Source of the DNA: Atriophallophorus winterbourni
Taxonomy: Eukaryota; Platyhelminthes; Trematoda; Plagiorchiida; Microphallidae
DNA length: 64,000 nucleotides
NCBI GenBank assembly: GCA_013407085.1
Contig: JACCGJ010001617.1
Location: forward strand, 1-64,000
Reading direction: 5' to 3'
Made by a program: the position numbers and the translations under genes. Below the pieces are notes generated by a model. That model saw only the letters and a program-made list of their open reading frames with translations. It made no database searches and was not told the DNA's origin. Shown in pieces: positions 32,945 through 47,100 of the stretch (position 1 is its first letter; the number at the start of each line of letters is the position of its first letter).

Positions 32945-33855
32945 CACGCTGTTAAACCCCCTTTCACACGAAAAAAGCTGGATGCACTTATTCATTATCT
33001 ATCTATGACCCATTCTTTTAAAGTATTTTTAATGTTGCATTGGTTAATGATAATTTTGACATTTGTGCGCACTCCACTAAGACGTTTGTATGAACTGTTC
33101 ACGTCAGCTGCTATAGTACTCAGTCTTTTGTCCTCCGCTAAAAGATGAATGCTATTCAGCTGGAAAGCTTTGTTTCCAGCGACACGGCATTGCGTTTCCA
33201 ACTTACTCGGTTATAAATTAAACATTATGAACAACCCGCTAATTGTGTTTCTAAGATCTCACCGAGCCAAATCTTGATCGGTCTTATGCGAATCCTAAAA
33301 AGTAAATGAGACAAGCATGAAAAATCATTTAAATACTAGCTGATTAAGCAAGTTAACTATCACCAACAATTTTGGTTGCAGTGTCTTCGATAACACGTGG
33401 AATCCTGAAAGATTGGATATTAAAAACAAAATACGCTAAGCATCGAATTTTCTCAGATGTGCTAACCGTTTAGAAAGGAGAAGCACTTGTGTGGCTTTTA
33501 CCGAGGGATGTTATTTCGTTCAAAGCGTTTTAAAAAAAATAAGCACAGTGTATTTTTGGCAGCAAACATTTATGGTTGCAGTGTCGTGGCAGCGATTTCA
33601 GAAACAACCCCAGGCACGCATTTGAGTCGGTTTGGGATAGCGGGAGGTGATACGCATCTCAATGTTGCTGAATTCATAGTACGTTTTTCCAGTTATGAAT
33701 AGTGTTTCACCTGTAAATGGAAATAACTGAGTTATTGGTTTTTATTAAATTTATTCGTGATATTTTATCAAGAGTTTTCACTTAGAATCCAACGACGTTT
33801 TCCCATTTGGTAATATTTACCCATCCCTAATTTCCCAGTAGCAAAATGGTACATG
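32945..33855. other. No gene seen
   Basis: Several 65-75 codon frames without recognisable features (for example 33,487-33,702, +). The last MMP exon(s) could lie here or further right on the minus strand, but none could be identified. Confidence 0.4.
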
Positions 33856-33859
33856 CTAA

Positions 33860-33996
33860 CAGCCTGTCATGTGGGCGAAATTACATCACTTATACCGCTT
33901 TGTGTACCAAACTCGTGTCAATCACGATACTCGAACAGGCTCGCAGCCTGTCATTTGGGTGAAATTACATCACTTATACAGCTTCGTTTACGAAAC
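33860..33996. repeat. Local tandem duplication, period 84
   Basis: AGCCTGTCATGTGGGCGAAA and AGCCTGTCATTTGGGTGAAA start about 84 bases apart. Both are followed by TTACATCACTTATAC and a similar GCTT-GT end. Confidence 0.8.
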
Positions 33997-34479
33997 CGTT
34001 GGTGATCATGTGTTCCATTTGCTCTAGCGTGGTGATTTGGAAAGTGTGAGTATTTACCATGTCATGTGTTCAAACATTTTATTGTAGAAATTCGCTCAAT
34101 TAAATCCACGGAATGTCGGTATATGTACAATGAAGGCATTTTAAACATACTAAAGTTCAGTGAAGACCACCGTATAATAAACGGCTTGGTATAAGCGTAG
34201 ATATTGTGCTAGACTCCGATCACGTGAGATCTCCCGGCAAAGAAACCGATTCTCATTGAACAAAGCATTATGAAGATTATCCTGACAGGAATGGAGAATA
34301 TTCAAATCATATAAATGCTTGGTTGTTCGGACTAGCCCCTTTGTTTTAATAATTGCAGATGATTTTCAGTGCAGGATTTTATAGGCCAATATGAGGTTGC
34401 ACCATTTGCGTTGCTGCGTAAAGTCTTGCAGATTGGGCATTCGCACATTTTGAGGTTAATTCATTTAACGCAATTATCT

Positions 34480-34960
34480 TAGTTACACTATTTTGAATCT
34501 TTTTTGCAGTCTAACTCTTCCGAGACCGTGGTGCCAAAGCATGGGTGGAATATTCCATACAAAGAGACATGTATGAACTAAGTATCCAGTGTGATGTTTC
34601 GGGTGCAAATCTCCGAAATATCCTTTTCAACTTATCAAGGATGGAGTAAGCTTTATTATAAACCATTAGACAATGATTTTGTCTTGGGAATACAGCAACG
34701 AAATCTTTTCATGTGATTGTCCAAACGACATTTTGAATACCAAGGTGCTGAATATTTCAAAGAGATTTCCCAGATGCAAGATTTTACACTTTCAAGGATT
34801 AGCATGCATCTAATGTCTGTGTCTAATAATGTAAGGTGCACATCCCAGTGTAATGCGACAGAGTTGTCCAGATATCTGATATGGCTCAAAATTTTTACAT
34901 CACTAGCAAATAAATATACACTCGCCTCAGCTTACGCGTATTTCGTAAGCTAACATATGA
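34480..34960 (-). pseudogene. CR1 LINE fragment, RT and thumb region, heavily decayed
   Basis: In broken minus frames: DVKILSHI then LDNSVALHWDVHL (after the FADD box), KCKILHLGNL, and AYSILDKLKRIFRRFAPET followed by MSLCMEYSTHALAP. These match in order the region at 56.25-56.63 kb and 38.4-39.2 kb. No 3' tail was seen. It sits downstream of the last recognised MMP exon. Confidence 0.7.
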
Positions 34961-35182
34961 TTTATAGTGTTATATCTGTGATGTGCTACTAACTGGGTTC
35001 GACAGAACACAACCGTAAATGAACTCGTATTGAATGAATGAATAATACAAAGTTAAAATGAACGACAATCACATTATGCATTTACGATCCATATTGATTG
35101 CTGCTTGATCGGTACTTCTTTTACTGTCTATAATATTGCACTGTCCATATAGCACATCACCGATATTACAAGTATCTCTTAC

Positions 35183-38100
35183 GTAGAATTGAAAGCGAGA
35201 GAATGCTAGCAAATCAAAGAAGTAACACAAATTCTTATTCGTCAAGACGGTAGAGGAGTCTGCATTGTTCATCCCGAATATTAAGATTATTATCAAGGCT
35301 GTCCTCCAAGACAGCTAAAACTCGTTGTTTCATTCTACTCAGAGATGAAGGGCTCAGTCCATTTAACCGTTTTAGTTCAGAAACCTTTGAAATTCAGCGA
35401 GGCATCAAGTTCATATGCTTTTCGGTATTTTTTTGCTCTTCTGCTCAAGTACACTTTCAGGACGAAAACAGAAGGTATTTTCCTAAGCACACCGCGTCAT
35501 TGCTAGTTTTTAAATTTGAACTACTTGGAAGCGCAAACCAAGAGACGGGATGTGCTAATCCGTGACCTGCTTTTTTGCCGTAGATGCAACCATGATTGCT
35601 TACCCGCAGTAACATCTCCAATCGCTAATTGACTGTTTTTCGTCGGCATGCAAAGACTTTGGACTGACAATCAGCTTGAGCAAGACCAAAGTTCTTGATC
35701 AAGGGACTGTATCGCCTCCCATCATTACTATTGGAGACTGTCAGCTTATAATGTACATTCATGGTCTATATCGACCGAAGGAGGCCAATAACAAAAACTT
35801 GGCAATTTGCACCACAGCAGCGTAGCAGTACCTTTAATGTCAGTAGTGGTTTTGTGGAGCAATTAGTCACGACATTACTACTTATCATTTCGGGAATATC
35901 TTCCATATGGTATTGTTTTCTTATAAAGTAATTTGTTTTCCTGTCTACATTTGTCATTCACTTTTCATGAATTAAACGAAAGGGACCTTTAGACGTTACC
36001 GTCATCCTATTTGTCTTTCAGCAATTGTAGTCTCAAACTTTAATAGTATTTAACGAACAGGGTAAATTATTTTCGAATATCCACGATCATACATGCTGCA
36101 TAAGTACTGGATCTCAGATTACTTTTACATTTCGATCGCATTGGGAACCAGCTTACCATTGAGCCCAGTGAATACATCTTGAACAGGCGTCGGAACTCCC
36201 ATCCAGACGTACTTGATTAAACGTGGATAATCTGGTTCACCGGCAACTTTTCCACAGCGGCCTGCTTTCGTATCAAATCTCCAATACCGAGAACCGGACA
36301 TCAAATAAACTTCTTTGTTTTCCGACCACTGGAATATAGTGTCAACTTTTTTTACTTCTACCGGCAACCCGATTTCGGTCAGAGACAGCCCTTGATGCGG
36401 ACAAGGCCAGGTCAGGTGCGATACATCACGTAAGATCCAAAATCGATCACCTGGTCATGTGAGAAAACTTTACTAGTTGGTGTAATTTGTGTATTATCTT
36501 GGCAAACGTTTGGTTATATAATAAGTAGCGCCGTTTACATAACAAACTTGAGAAAAATACTCCACATTTGGATGCATTTCGATCAGACACGACACGACCG
36601 GTTTCGCTCTGTTTGCAGTCATCGGGTAGCAACAGTAGGATCAGGATCCACCTACCTTGAAACGTGGAGAAATCACAAACAACGTATGAACATGTAAACC
36701 AACCTTTTCAATTTTATGTGCCGACACAGAAGTATAGGTAAATAGCGATAGTAAAATGAAGGTTTTGAGTAAAGTGAGAAAGTCAAACAGCTTTGATGTA
36801 CAAGTATTTTTGTCGAAGATTATTGCAACTCTGAGCGCTCCTGGTTCTGCTTCGCCATTAAACAAACGCATGGATTTCCATTCTTGTGTGTGGAGTCGGA
36901 TTGCACGTTGTTGATCGTCCTAAATTTATAATAATTCAAGTTCGCGTAAGATTTTGATGACCGCAAATTATAAATACCACCCAGTTCCGCGATAAAATAA
37001 CATCATTATAATATGAGATCTAGAGTACAATAACACCTAATCCTGATCACAGTTGCAATCTATGTGACAGTTATTCCATAATCCAATGCTTACCGCTGAA
37101 AAAATAAATTTTATCCATCAATTCGATCCCAGCGTCGATTTGTTTCAATGTCGATGGCAATGCCGTCCAAAATCGGAAAATTCCGTGGTCTCACCAACGT
37201 TCTCATAAACAATCCAGTTGGCAACAGAATTTGCCCAACGTACTCGCCACATATACTAAGAAATCCGGAAAACAATTCGGTGTTTAAAAAGCAATACACT
37301 AAATGAACAACGGGTTTCAATTTTGGTACTAACTGATTCTATCTAATACAAAACAAACTATATCCGATCTTCAAAAAGAAGTCTTCAAATTGCTTTCAAT
37401 ATTTCCAGATTTGTGAACCAGTAAAATTGCTGCATTCATATAATCCACACAACAGATCCACAAACAAATGTAGGGTTGTGCTGAATATTTTCTCATCTAC
37501 ACACCGCAACCTGTTTCTTGCTGCTTGCCGTCATCAGCTGGAGACAAGAATATTATATTCAGTAAGACTTGAAACAGTAAATAAGTTGTTAACAAAGTTA
37601 GATTTGAATGACAACTAAAATATGTGGTTCTTATAAAAGAATTGTTGTTGTTGGCCTCATTCGGTTGATCACAAGCTCTTGATAGTTTTATGCCCTACGA
37701 TGTTTCGAATGATTAATCAGTCTGAATCGGGACGAACAATCTCTCGCGAGGCGCTCACAGCGATAGGAGTTACTCGGTCAAACGATCTGAGTTGCACGCC
37801 AGCAGTCGTGAACATTGTACACTCGCTGGTCGAGCGCTCAGTATGCTTGACATTGACTAATTCAGTGTTATTACTCTCATGTCCCTTCATTTCTAAAATC
37901 GACTTCTGGCTGTTTCCTGTTATAACGCGAAGATGGTAGGGTTATTTTCGATGAGCCTTCAAAAGTGGCAGAGGTAATAAAAGTTAGACTCTAATGACAC
38001 CGTCAAATAGGGTTCTCACATAGAAAAGTGATGTTAAATTACATGAACACAAAGTGATTTTTTCATAGTTCAGTGATCCTAATCGCACACCAAAACCTGC

Positions 38101-41100
38101 TTTGCCACAACTAAGAAGATTTTATATGCGTACATACATACAAACATACATAAATACATGCACGCATACATACATATATACATACATACATACACGCATA
38201 CATACATGCATACATGCATACATAGATAAACACAAACATACATACACACATACATATCTAAATACATACATACATACATACAGACCTAGAATCAAGAATC
38301 AAGATTTTATGGTGATAAAAAGCTAATGCTTTACACGTACCATTGAATGACAACTATTGCACAAAGAAAAATTTAATCAAATCACATTGTTAATATTTCT
38401 GGGTTCATGTTGCTTCAATACACCGGGCCAAATTCAGGGTTTTGTTTGACGTATGCATCCAATTTCGATTTGAAAACATCAATTGTCGTTGCATTCACCA
38501 CAACTTGCGGTAGCGCATTCCATAGAAAGCAGATACGCACAGAGAAGAAATAGCGACGACAATCAAGTCTTGAGTGCGGTATTTCGAGGCAACACGAGTG
38601 ACTGCGTGTATTTCGAGGGGAGTTTACTTTTATTAGTTCGCTAAGCGGATGGTTTTCGATCCGCAGTATCTTGTAAGCCAGAATCAGGTCGATCCTCATT
38701 CGTCTTCGTGTAAAATCACGCAAACCAAGGATGGCCATTCGCTCTTGATACGGGACCCGCTGCATCCCTTCAACTAACTTTGTAGCTTTGTGGTATATTC
38801 GATCCAGGATCTCGATGTCTTTACGCAACCACGGTGCCCAGGCTGGGATCAAATAATCCATCGTTGGATGGATGTAAGTATTTAAAATACGAGGAATTGT
38901 TTTGGACGAGAACCGTCCGAAAATTCTTCTCAGGATTCCTAATATACCACATGCCCGATTAAACACTTTTCTACAATGCATATTCGGTTTCAGGTTATTA
39001 GTAATCCAAATTCCGAGGTCCTTTTCAGTGGTGGTCCAATTTAGGATATCATGGCCTAGATGGTATGTATATTCGCAGTTACGGCCAAGCTGTAACATAT
39101 GACATTTACGTAGGCTGAAAGGCATTTGATTCTCTAGAGACCAGCGATACAGAACATCCAAGTCGTTTTGCAGCATTAAACAATCTTCATTAGATCGGAT
39201 TTGCTTCCATATTTTATTGTCATCTGCAAAAAAACGAGCTTGCATCGCACTATTTCAGTTATATCATTTATATATAACAGGAAAAGAATAGTCCGAGCAC
39301 TGAACCTTGAGGCACCCCGCTCGTGACATCGATACTTTTCGACAATACTCCGTCAATGCGAACTCGCACGTGCCGATCGGTCAGATAATCTGTTAGCCAC
39401 GATAGTAAGTTAGATACATACATACATATATACATACATACATACACACATACATGCATACATACATACATACATTTGTGCGTCCGTGTCTAGATCCTAA
39501 TTGGCGTTTTCTTGTCTAGAAGGAAACGGAGCTGATTGATTGTTCACTTATTGTCCTCGGGTTATGAATGAAAACAAAATTAACAGATACCAGATTATCG
39601 TTCGATCAAAATCTCCTGGAAGTGGTGAAAAACTAAATAGACATTTGGAACGCAAACGTCTTTTCTCCTAGATTGAACAGGTTTGATCTCAGCATTTTGG
39701 TTACGTATCATATTCTTTGTGTTTAATTAGTTTTCTAATTTAAAAACAAGATTTAGTGTAAAACAGACATACCTGTTTGTGGAACACAAAGTATTCGCGG
39801 TCACGTAATTTGACTATTGCGTCGATTGGTACGTCACAGCTGTCTTTTGGCTCTTTGTCTCTTGGACTTGTTGGTGTGGTTACGCTTCGTTCTGTAATGA
39901 ACAACAAAATTTCCACCCGTAATGAATACTTGGTTCCAAGGTTGTCACGGCCGGGGTGGTTTTGGGGATAAGCTCCCAATTCCAAAAATGCTCCAATGGC
40001 CTGCGTCTCATATAGCCTCTGACAACCAAGTCCAGCTCCTGGCCTGCACGCGTGGTCCTGTGTGACCCGGCGGAACTGCTTCTACTGACAGGAGAAAGGG
40101 CGAAGGCGGCTGACTGGCGCCTCAAAACCAGCATGCTTCGGGCAGGTGGAGCTCGTTAGTCCATGAAGGCGGCCCACCTAGGGGAAGGAAAACCCTTATC
40201 TCAAACCTCCACTGCCTTGTGGCTACATCCATTCATGGAAAAGGCTTCAGGAGTCAACCTCGAGGAAAAATCCGGAGCCGGAGTCCCGTTAGGCAGTCCG
40301 AAGTTTATTCAACTTCGTCCTGCCAGCTCCTGCGACGGCATTGTCCAAACGTATCAGTTTAGCTATTCCTTTGGTTCCAGTGGTGCCGTGGAGAGGGAGC
40401 ATTTGCTGCATGGGCAACAGCTAGTTCTCCATATTGAACGGCCCTGGCGTACATCACAACGCGCCAATGGAGAGGACACTCCATTCCGCTTCTACGGAAA
40501 ATAAAACGGGAAGCAGCAGATACCGGTTAAAAGCTATGGCTCGACTGGCGTAGAGCTAAGCGCCTGGGGCTGCTTTCGACGGTGGGAGAGACTTCCAGGT
40601 CTCATTGGACGGCTACCGCCCGCCTCAAGCTGGGCAGCCCCCAGTCAATAAGGTGCCGTCTCGCCACGGTCTGCTATCCTCATTGGGTGCATGGGGATTA
40701 GGAATCAACCGACAAGCAGACTGTATTTTTCCGCACCAGCGAATCGAAATACCAAACAACAAATGTCAGTTCTGAAACTTGGAACCTGGAACGTCCGGTC
40801 CATGCTTCCAGGATTTCATGACGACGTCTCGAATATCAGAGGCGTTAGAAAGTCCGCCGTGATTAACAACGAGCTAAAGAGGCTAAATGTCGACGTGGCT
40901 GCCCTACAAGAGACGCGCTTACCAGACACTGGTAAGCTAACAGAAAGTGATTACACATTCTTTTGGAAAGGAAGAGGTTCCGATGAGCCTCGACTGCATG
41001 GAGTTGGGTTTGCCGTGCGAAACGACATATTAAAAGCAACAGAACCGAGCAGCAGTGGGAGCGAACGGATTTGGACTCTAAATCTGAGGTGCATTACTGG

Positions 41101-44100
41101 TACCATTACGTTGGTCAACGTTTATGCACCGACGCTCTCTGCGACGCCTGCTGAAAAAGACGCTTTTTATCATAACCTCACAGCCGTCCTGAAAAACGTA
41201 CCACAGAAAAACTGTGTAGTGGTATTGGGTGATTTCAATGCCAGAGTTGGTGCAGATTACGAGTCTTGGCAAAACTGTCTCGGAAGGTTCGGCGTAGGTA
41301 AAACCAATGAAAATGGGCAACGCCTTTTAGAATTGTGCACACAGTTCAATCTTTGTGTCAGTAACACCTTCTTTCAAACAAAACCACAGCATAAAGTCTC
41401 TTGGAAGCATCCTCGCTCTAAGCATTGGCATCAGCTTGATCTTATTCTTGTTAAGCGTACTAATATAGGAAGAGTGCTCCTCACTAGATCATATCAAAGC
41501 GCAGACTGCGACACTGATCATTCACTGGTCTGTGCAAAACTGAAGCTCCCCCACACGAGATTCACCGCACCAAATTGTCTGCTAAGCCTAGGATAGACGT
41601 CACTCGCATGTGCGAACCTAATCTAACTGCGAGATTCGCAAAAGCCTTCACGGACGAGTTCAACAAGACAACCCCACTTGAATCTGCTTCAGAAAACTGG
41701 GAATTGATAAAAAGCTGCATATGCCGAGTCGCACTTTCCACTTTCGGTCCGAAGAAAGCTCGAACGAGCGACTGGTTCGAAGCAAACGCTTCTGAGATGA
41801 CTGCTGTGCTGGATGAGAAACGCTCAGCATTCTTGAGGTTCAAAGGTATGCCAACAGATGAAAACTTACGTCTTCTAAGAGCAGCTAGAAATAAGGTCCA
41901 ACAGACTGCAAGGCGTTGTGCAAACGACTATTGGACTGAAGTTAGCCTCAATATCCAAAAAGCTGCGGATACCGGCAATTTTCACGGTATGTATGATGGG
42001 ATCAAGAGAGCCATTGGCCCAAACAAACTTAAAACGGCTCCCATTAAGTCTTTATCTGGTAAGCCGATTGTCGACAAAACTCAACAGATGGAAAGATGGG
42101 TAGAGCACTTCTCCTCCCTTTACTCTATGGACAGTACGGTTCTACCGCATGCACTTGAAAATGTCGAGCGGTTGCCGACCATTGAATATCTAGATACCCC
42201 TCCTACTCTTGATGAGCTCAATAAGGCAATCGACCGCTTATCGAATGGGAAGGCCCCTTGTGACGACGGAATTCCACCTGAGCTCATCAAATGCGGTAGA
42301 GCGCATTATTACAGCCTCTTCACCATTTGCTTCTTCAGTGCTGGCAGGAGGGGGGTGTCCCACAAGAGATGCGAGACACAAAGATCATTCGCTATTTAAG
42401 AATAAGGGTGGACAGAGCGACTGCAACAATACAGAGGAATCTCCTTCTGAATGTTGTAGGCAAATTGTTTGCTAAAGTCGTACAGATCCGGCTGCAAGTT
42501 TTAGCTGATAGAATTTACTCCGAATCTCAATGTGGCTTCCGCAAGGGAAGATCAACCGTTGACATGATCTTCTCCCTGAGACAACTTCAAGAAAAGTGTC
42601 GGGAACAGCGTATGCCATTATACGCTGTTTTTATTGATTTAACTAAGGCATTCGACTACGTCAGCAGGGAGGGTCTCTTCAAAATGCTCGATCTGATAGG
42701 CTGCCCCCCAAGGCTGCTGAGACTCGTTATTTCGTTTCACTCAGGCATGAAAGGCTCAGTCCATTTTAACGGTTGCAGTTCAGAAGCATTTGAAATTCGC
42801 CGAGGCGTCAAACAAGGGTGTGTTCTTGCTCCCACGCTGTTCGGCATTTTCTTTGCTCTGCTTCTGAAGCACGCTTTTAAGATGAGAACAGAAGGCATTT
42901 ACATACGCACGCGAAGTGATGGCAAGCTTTTCAACCTGAACCGGTTGAGAGCACAAACCAAAGTACGAGATGTGATAATCCGTGACCTGTTGTTTGCCGA
43001 CGATGCAGCCTTTATTGCTCACTCCCAAGAGAACCTACAGTCGCTAATGGACTGTTTTTCGTCGGCATGCAAAGACTTTGGTCTAACAATCAGCATGAGC
43101 AAGACCAAAGTCCTTTGTCAAGGGACTGTATCGCCGCCAATCATCACTGTTGGAAACTGTCAGCTCGAACCAGTACATCATTTCACATATCTTGGTTCAA
43201 CCATTGCGGACAACCTCTCGCTAGACACGGAGATTGATAAGCGGATTGGCAGAGCAGCTGTCATTTTGTCCCGATTGAACTCTCGTGTTTGGGGTAACCG
43301 CAAGCTGACTGTAAAGACAAAGATGATGGTATAGAGCGCGTGCGTACTAAATGCTTTACTATACGGCAGTGAAACCTGGGCCACCCACGCAAGACACGAA
43401 CGGAAGCTGAATGCTTTCCATCTATGAAGCATCCGTCGTATCTTGAACATATCGTGGATGGACAGAGTGACTAACGCTGAAGTGCTTTCAAAAGCTGGTC
43501 TACAGAGCATGTTTACCCTATTACGTCAGCGCCGCCTGCGGTGGCTTGGTCATGTCTATAGAATGGAAAATGGTCGTATTCCGAAAGATCTACTCTACGG
43601 TGAGTTGCAATTAGGAAGTCGACCATTGGGCAGACCGCACTTGCGGTACAAAGATGTTTGCAAAAGAGATATGAAAGCTCTTGACATTGACCCCGCAAGC
43701 TGGGAAGAACTTGCTCTTGACCGCTCACTTTGGAGGCATTGTGTAAAGCGTCGACTGCAAGCCGGGGAGGAGCAAATACAGCTCCTGGCTGCTGAACGCA
43801 GATCACGCCGCCGGCGTGCAACTGATGCAATACAACAGAGTTCTGACTATCGTTGCAAGCGCTGTGGGAGAGATTGTTCCTCCCGAATCGGACTGTTTAG
43901 TCATTCAAAAAGTTGCAAAACATGAAATTCATGCGATGTGATGTACATCCATGGTCGACATCGACCGACGGAGGCCAACAGACAGAATGAATACTTGTTA
44001 TCGAATGATGCGAAATACGAAGATCATTTTAAATTGAGTCTTGACTTCAGTTAGCTCAATGATGTAATGCGTCTAGAAATTCAATGTTATCCCATTTTAT

Positions 44101-47100
44101 TCAATATTGGTCAATCTAAATTGCTCTCGCCTAGAATTGTGATTTGCTAATTTCTCAATAAACGTTGATGAAATCGTCTGAGTGTCAATCTAACATGTGT
44201 GTAAACTGCGTGCTACTCACATACTCCACACTATCATGCATATTGTTTCCATCAAATTCTTTATAACTCGTGTGAGTAAGTTCAGTGAATCGTGAAATTT
44301 ACTCGCATGAAAACTGCGTTACAGATTCAAAAACAATTAAACGAATCACTTTACTTTCTCTCTTGAATTTCACTCTGACCACTGGGCATACTGACGCACC
44401 CAGTGCACATTGATTGGAAACTAATGTGACAACTCATCCAAAAATTACAGGCAAAATGATGCAGCCATTTAAGATCTGAGGTGATTGCTTTACGATTAAG
44501 GAGACGAGTGGATGATCCTCTGTCTCCACGTTCACTGTTATCCAGCAAATGAAATCACTTTTTGTAAGTAATCTAAGAGGAAACACGATCAATCGGTGGA
44601 GAGATTATTTCACATACCGCTCGATACGCTTATAACTGAGCAATATATTATTGTGCTCATGCACCCACATTTGCTCACCACAAACGGTTTCTCGCTGATT
44701 ACGTTCATCCGGTGAAGATATTTTAATTAGGTTTAGTGAACCTTTAAACAGTGATTCAAGATTCAAGAATTTATGGTATAAAAAGCTCGTAGCTGTACAA
44801 CACCACAGGATATTCGTATAAGGACAATAGATATATATACCAAAAAGATTGAGTCATTAGGAAGATCAACAGTTTTTTAGTTGCAAAAAATGTCATGTAT
44901 TGTGGCGGTATGAAGGGTAAAAAAATATTCGTTTGGAAAAAAATCTTGTTATATAAACGGGATGTAGGGTGGAATTACTACGCATAAATATATCCAATTT
45001 GTTCCTGAAAATCCTTTCACAAGATGATTGGACAACATCTGACAGTAGGTAGTTCCATGAAAAAACAAATGCGCACCGAATAGAAGAACCGACGGCAGTT
45101 CCGGTGGGAATGTGGAATATCAAATGCCAATGGGTGAGTACGTGTGGCATGGCTTGATCGGAGGTGAAATAGATGCCTCACAGGGTGCGCCTTGGAGTTC
45201 ATTATTTTGTAGGTTAGTATTAGATCAAATCGAACACGTCTGTGAAGCAGTGTATCCAAATTAAGCTGCTCGAGTCGATTCTCATATGGTAGGTTGCGGA
45301 GACAGCCAACCATTTTAGTTGCTCTGTGATAAATCCTCTCGAGCAGCTTGATGTCCTTTTGTAGCCACGGTGCCCAAGCTTGCACTGAGTAATCCATCAC
45401 CAGGGTTTATAAACCTATTTATGAGCATGGAGAATGATTCCCGGAAAAAAATGTCCGAAAATACGCCGAAGCATACCTAGCATGCGGCTAGCTCGGTTGT
45501 ACACTGCTTCGCATTGCATGCTAAACTTCAGACTTCCACTAATCCATATTCCGAGGTCTTTTTCTTTGGTTGTTCATTCCAGTTGATTTGGTCCAAGGTT
45601 GTATGAGAATGAAAAATCTTTGCCTATTTGCAACATATTACACTTTCGGAAGTTGAATGGAAGTTTATTTCTCTCCGACCAGCTGTTCAATATATCCAAA
45701 TCGCTTTGTAAGCGCAAACAGTCCACGCTTGACGTGATTCGCATTCAAATTTTAACATCATCCGCAAAGAGAACCATTTTGGCTGTGACAAGTTTCGAAA
45801 GGTCTTTGATGTAGACCAAAAAGAGAACCGGACGAAGTACCGAAACTTGTGGGACACCGCTAGTGGCTTCGATTTCCCCAGATATTACACCATCGATACG
45901 TACAGTTGCTTTGCGATCAAGAAGGTAACTTCTCAGCCAGGCAAGAAGGCACCCATCAATGCCAAAATCGTGCAGCTTGCGCAGGAGTATTGAATGGTCC
46001 ACGCGATCAAACGCCTTTGATATGTCCAAGTAACACGCACGCACGCAACTACCATTATCCACAGCCTGCGTCCAGTCATCCAGTGTCTCCAATAGGTTAG
46101 TCAAGCAAGAACGAGACTTCCTAAATCCATGTTGCTCTCTTGACAACAAGTTTTGGGCATCGAGGTGACTCACAATTCTTTCGCACACAATTCGCTCCAT
46201 AATTTTTGAGATCACTGGAAGGAGTGTAACAGGGCGGTAATTTGCTGGGTCAGAACGAGTTCCACCTTTGTAGAGGAGTGTTATGATTCCTCTCTTCCAG
46301 TCATTAGGTACAACACCCTCCATCAAGGAGTGATTAAATAAATCACAAATTTGTTCGCACAGTTGACAGCCGCATAACTTTAGGATTGCAGGTGTGATTC
46401 CGTCAGCTCCCGGGGGACTTGTTGATATTCAACTTGCGTAGGTGCTGCTGCACTATTTCCGAACTGATGCATATATAGCATATCGTTTCCGGCACAATGG
46501 GTGCTGACAATTCTGATGGTTGTAATTCATCATTGGGGGTGAAAACTCGTGAATAAAAACTCGGTAGAGCGTTAGCGGTTTCTAAAACAGAATCAGTTAG
46601 TCTGTTATCTGTCATGATCGGAAAAACACCGGGTTTCAGCTTCGTAGTGTTGTTAACAGTTCGATAAAGCAGTTTGGGATTTCGCTGCATTCTTACCGCC
46701 AGTTGAAGCTGGTGATATTGTTTGTCCTCTCGGATTAGATTTGTGACTTGATTCCGCAATTTGCGAAAGTTTGCCCACGTCGAATCACTTCTGGAGACCC
46801 TGTGAATAGCCCATGTCAAATTTCGCTTTGTCAACCATTTTCTAGTCCTACTGCGAATTCTGAAGTGTGGTTCTTTGCTATTATGTTTCGCGACATTTTA
46901 AGAATTGAAATGTATCATGTTGATTATGTAATCTGTCAGGGTTGTGCAATGCGAGTCCGGATCCCTGAAATTTATATTATTTTCATCGAAAGCTACCATT
47001 GTTTCCATCAAACCAATGTAATCCACTTTTCTATTTTATTTTGTTTGCTTTACAATTCTACTGGCGTTGCACACGTATTGAAAAAGCAGAACGAGGTGGT

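Noticed and set aside
36641..36871. Minus-strand 76-codon ORF between two MMP exons
   Set aside because: The flanking hemopexin exons join in phase without it (the 37,094 donor to the 36,450 acceptor restores FFSGDRFW), so it is intronic.
38079..38326. Short ORFs of Met-Tyr-Val-Cys or Tyr-Ile-His-Thr repeats
   Set aside because: Translations of the CATA microsatellite.
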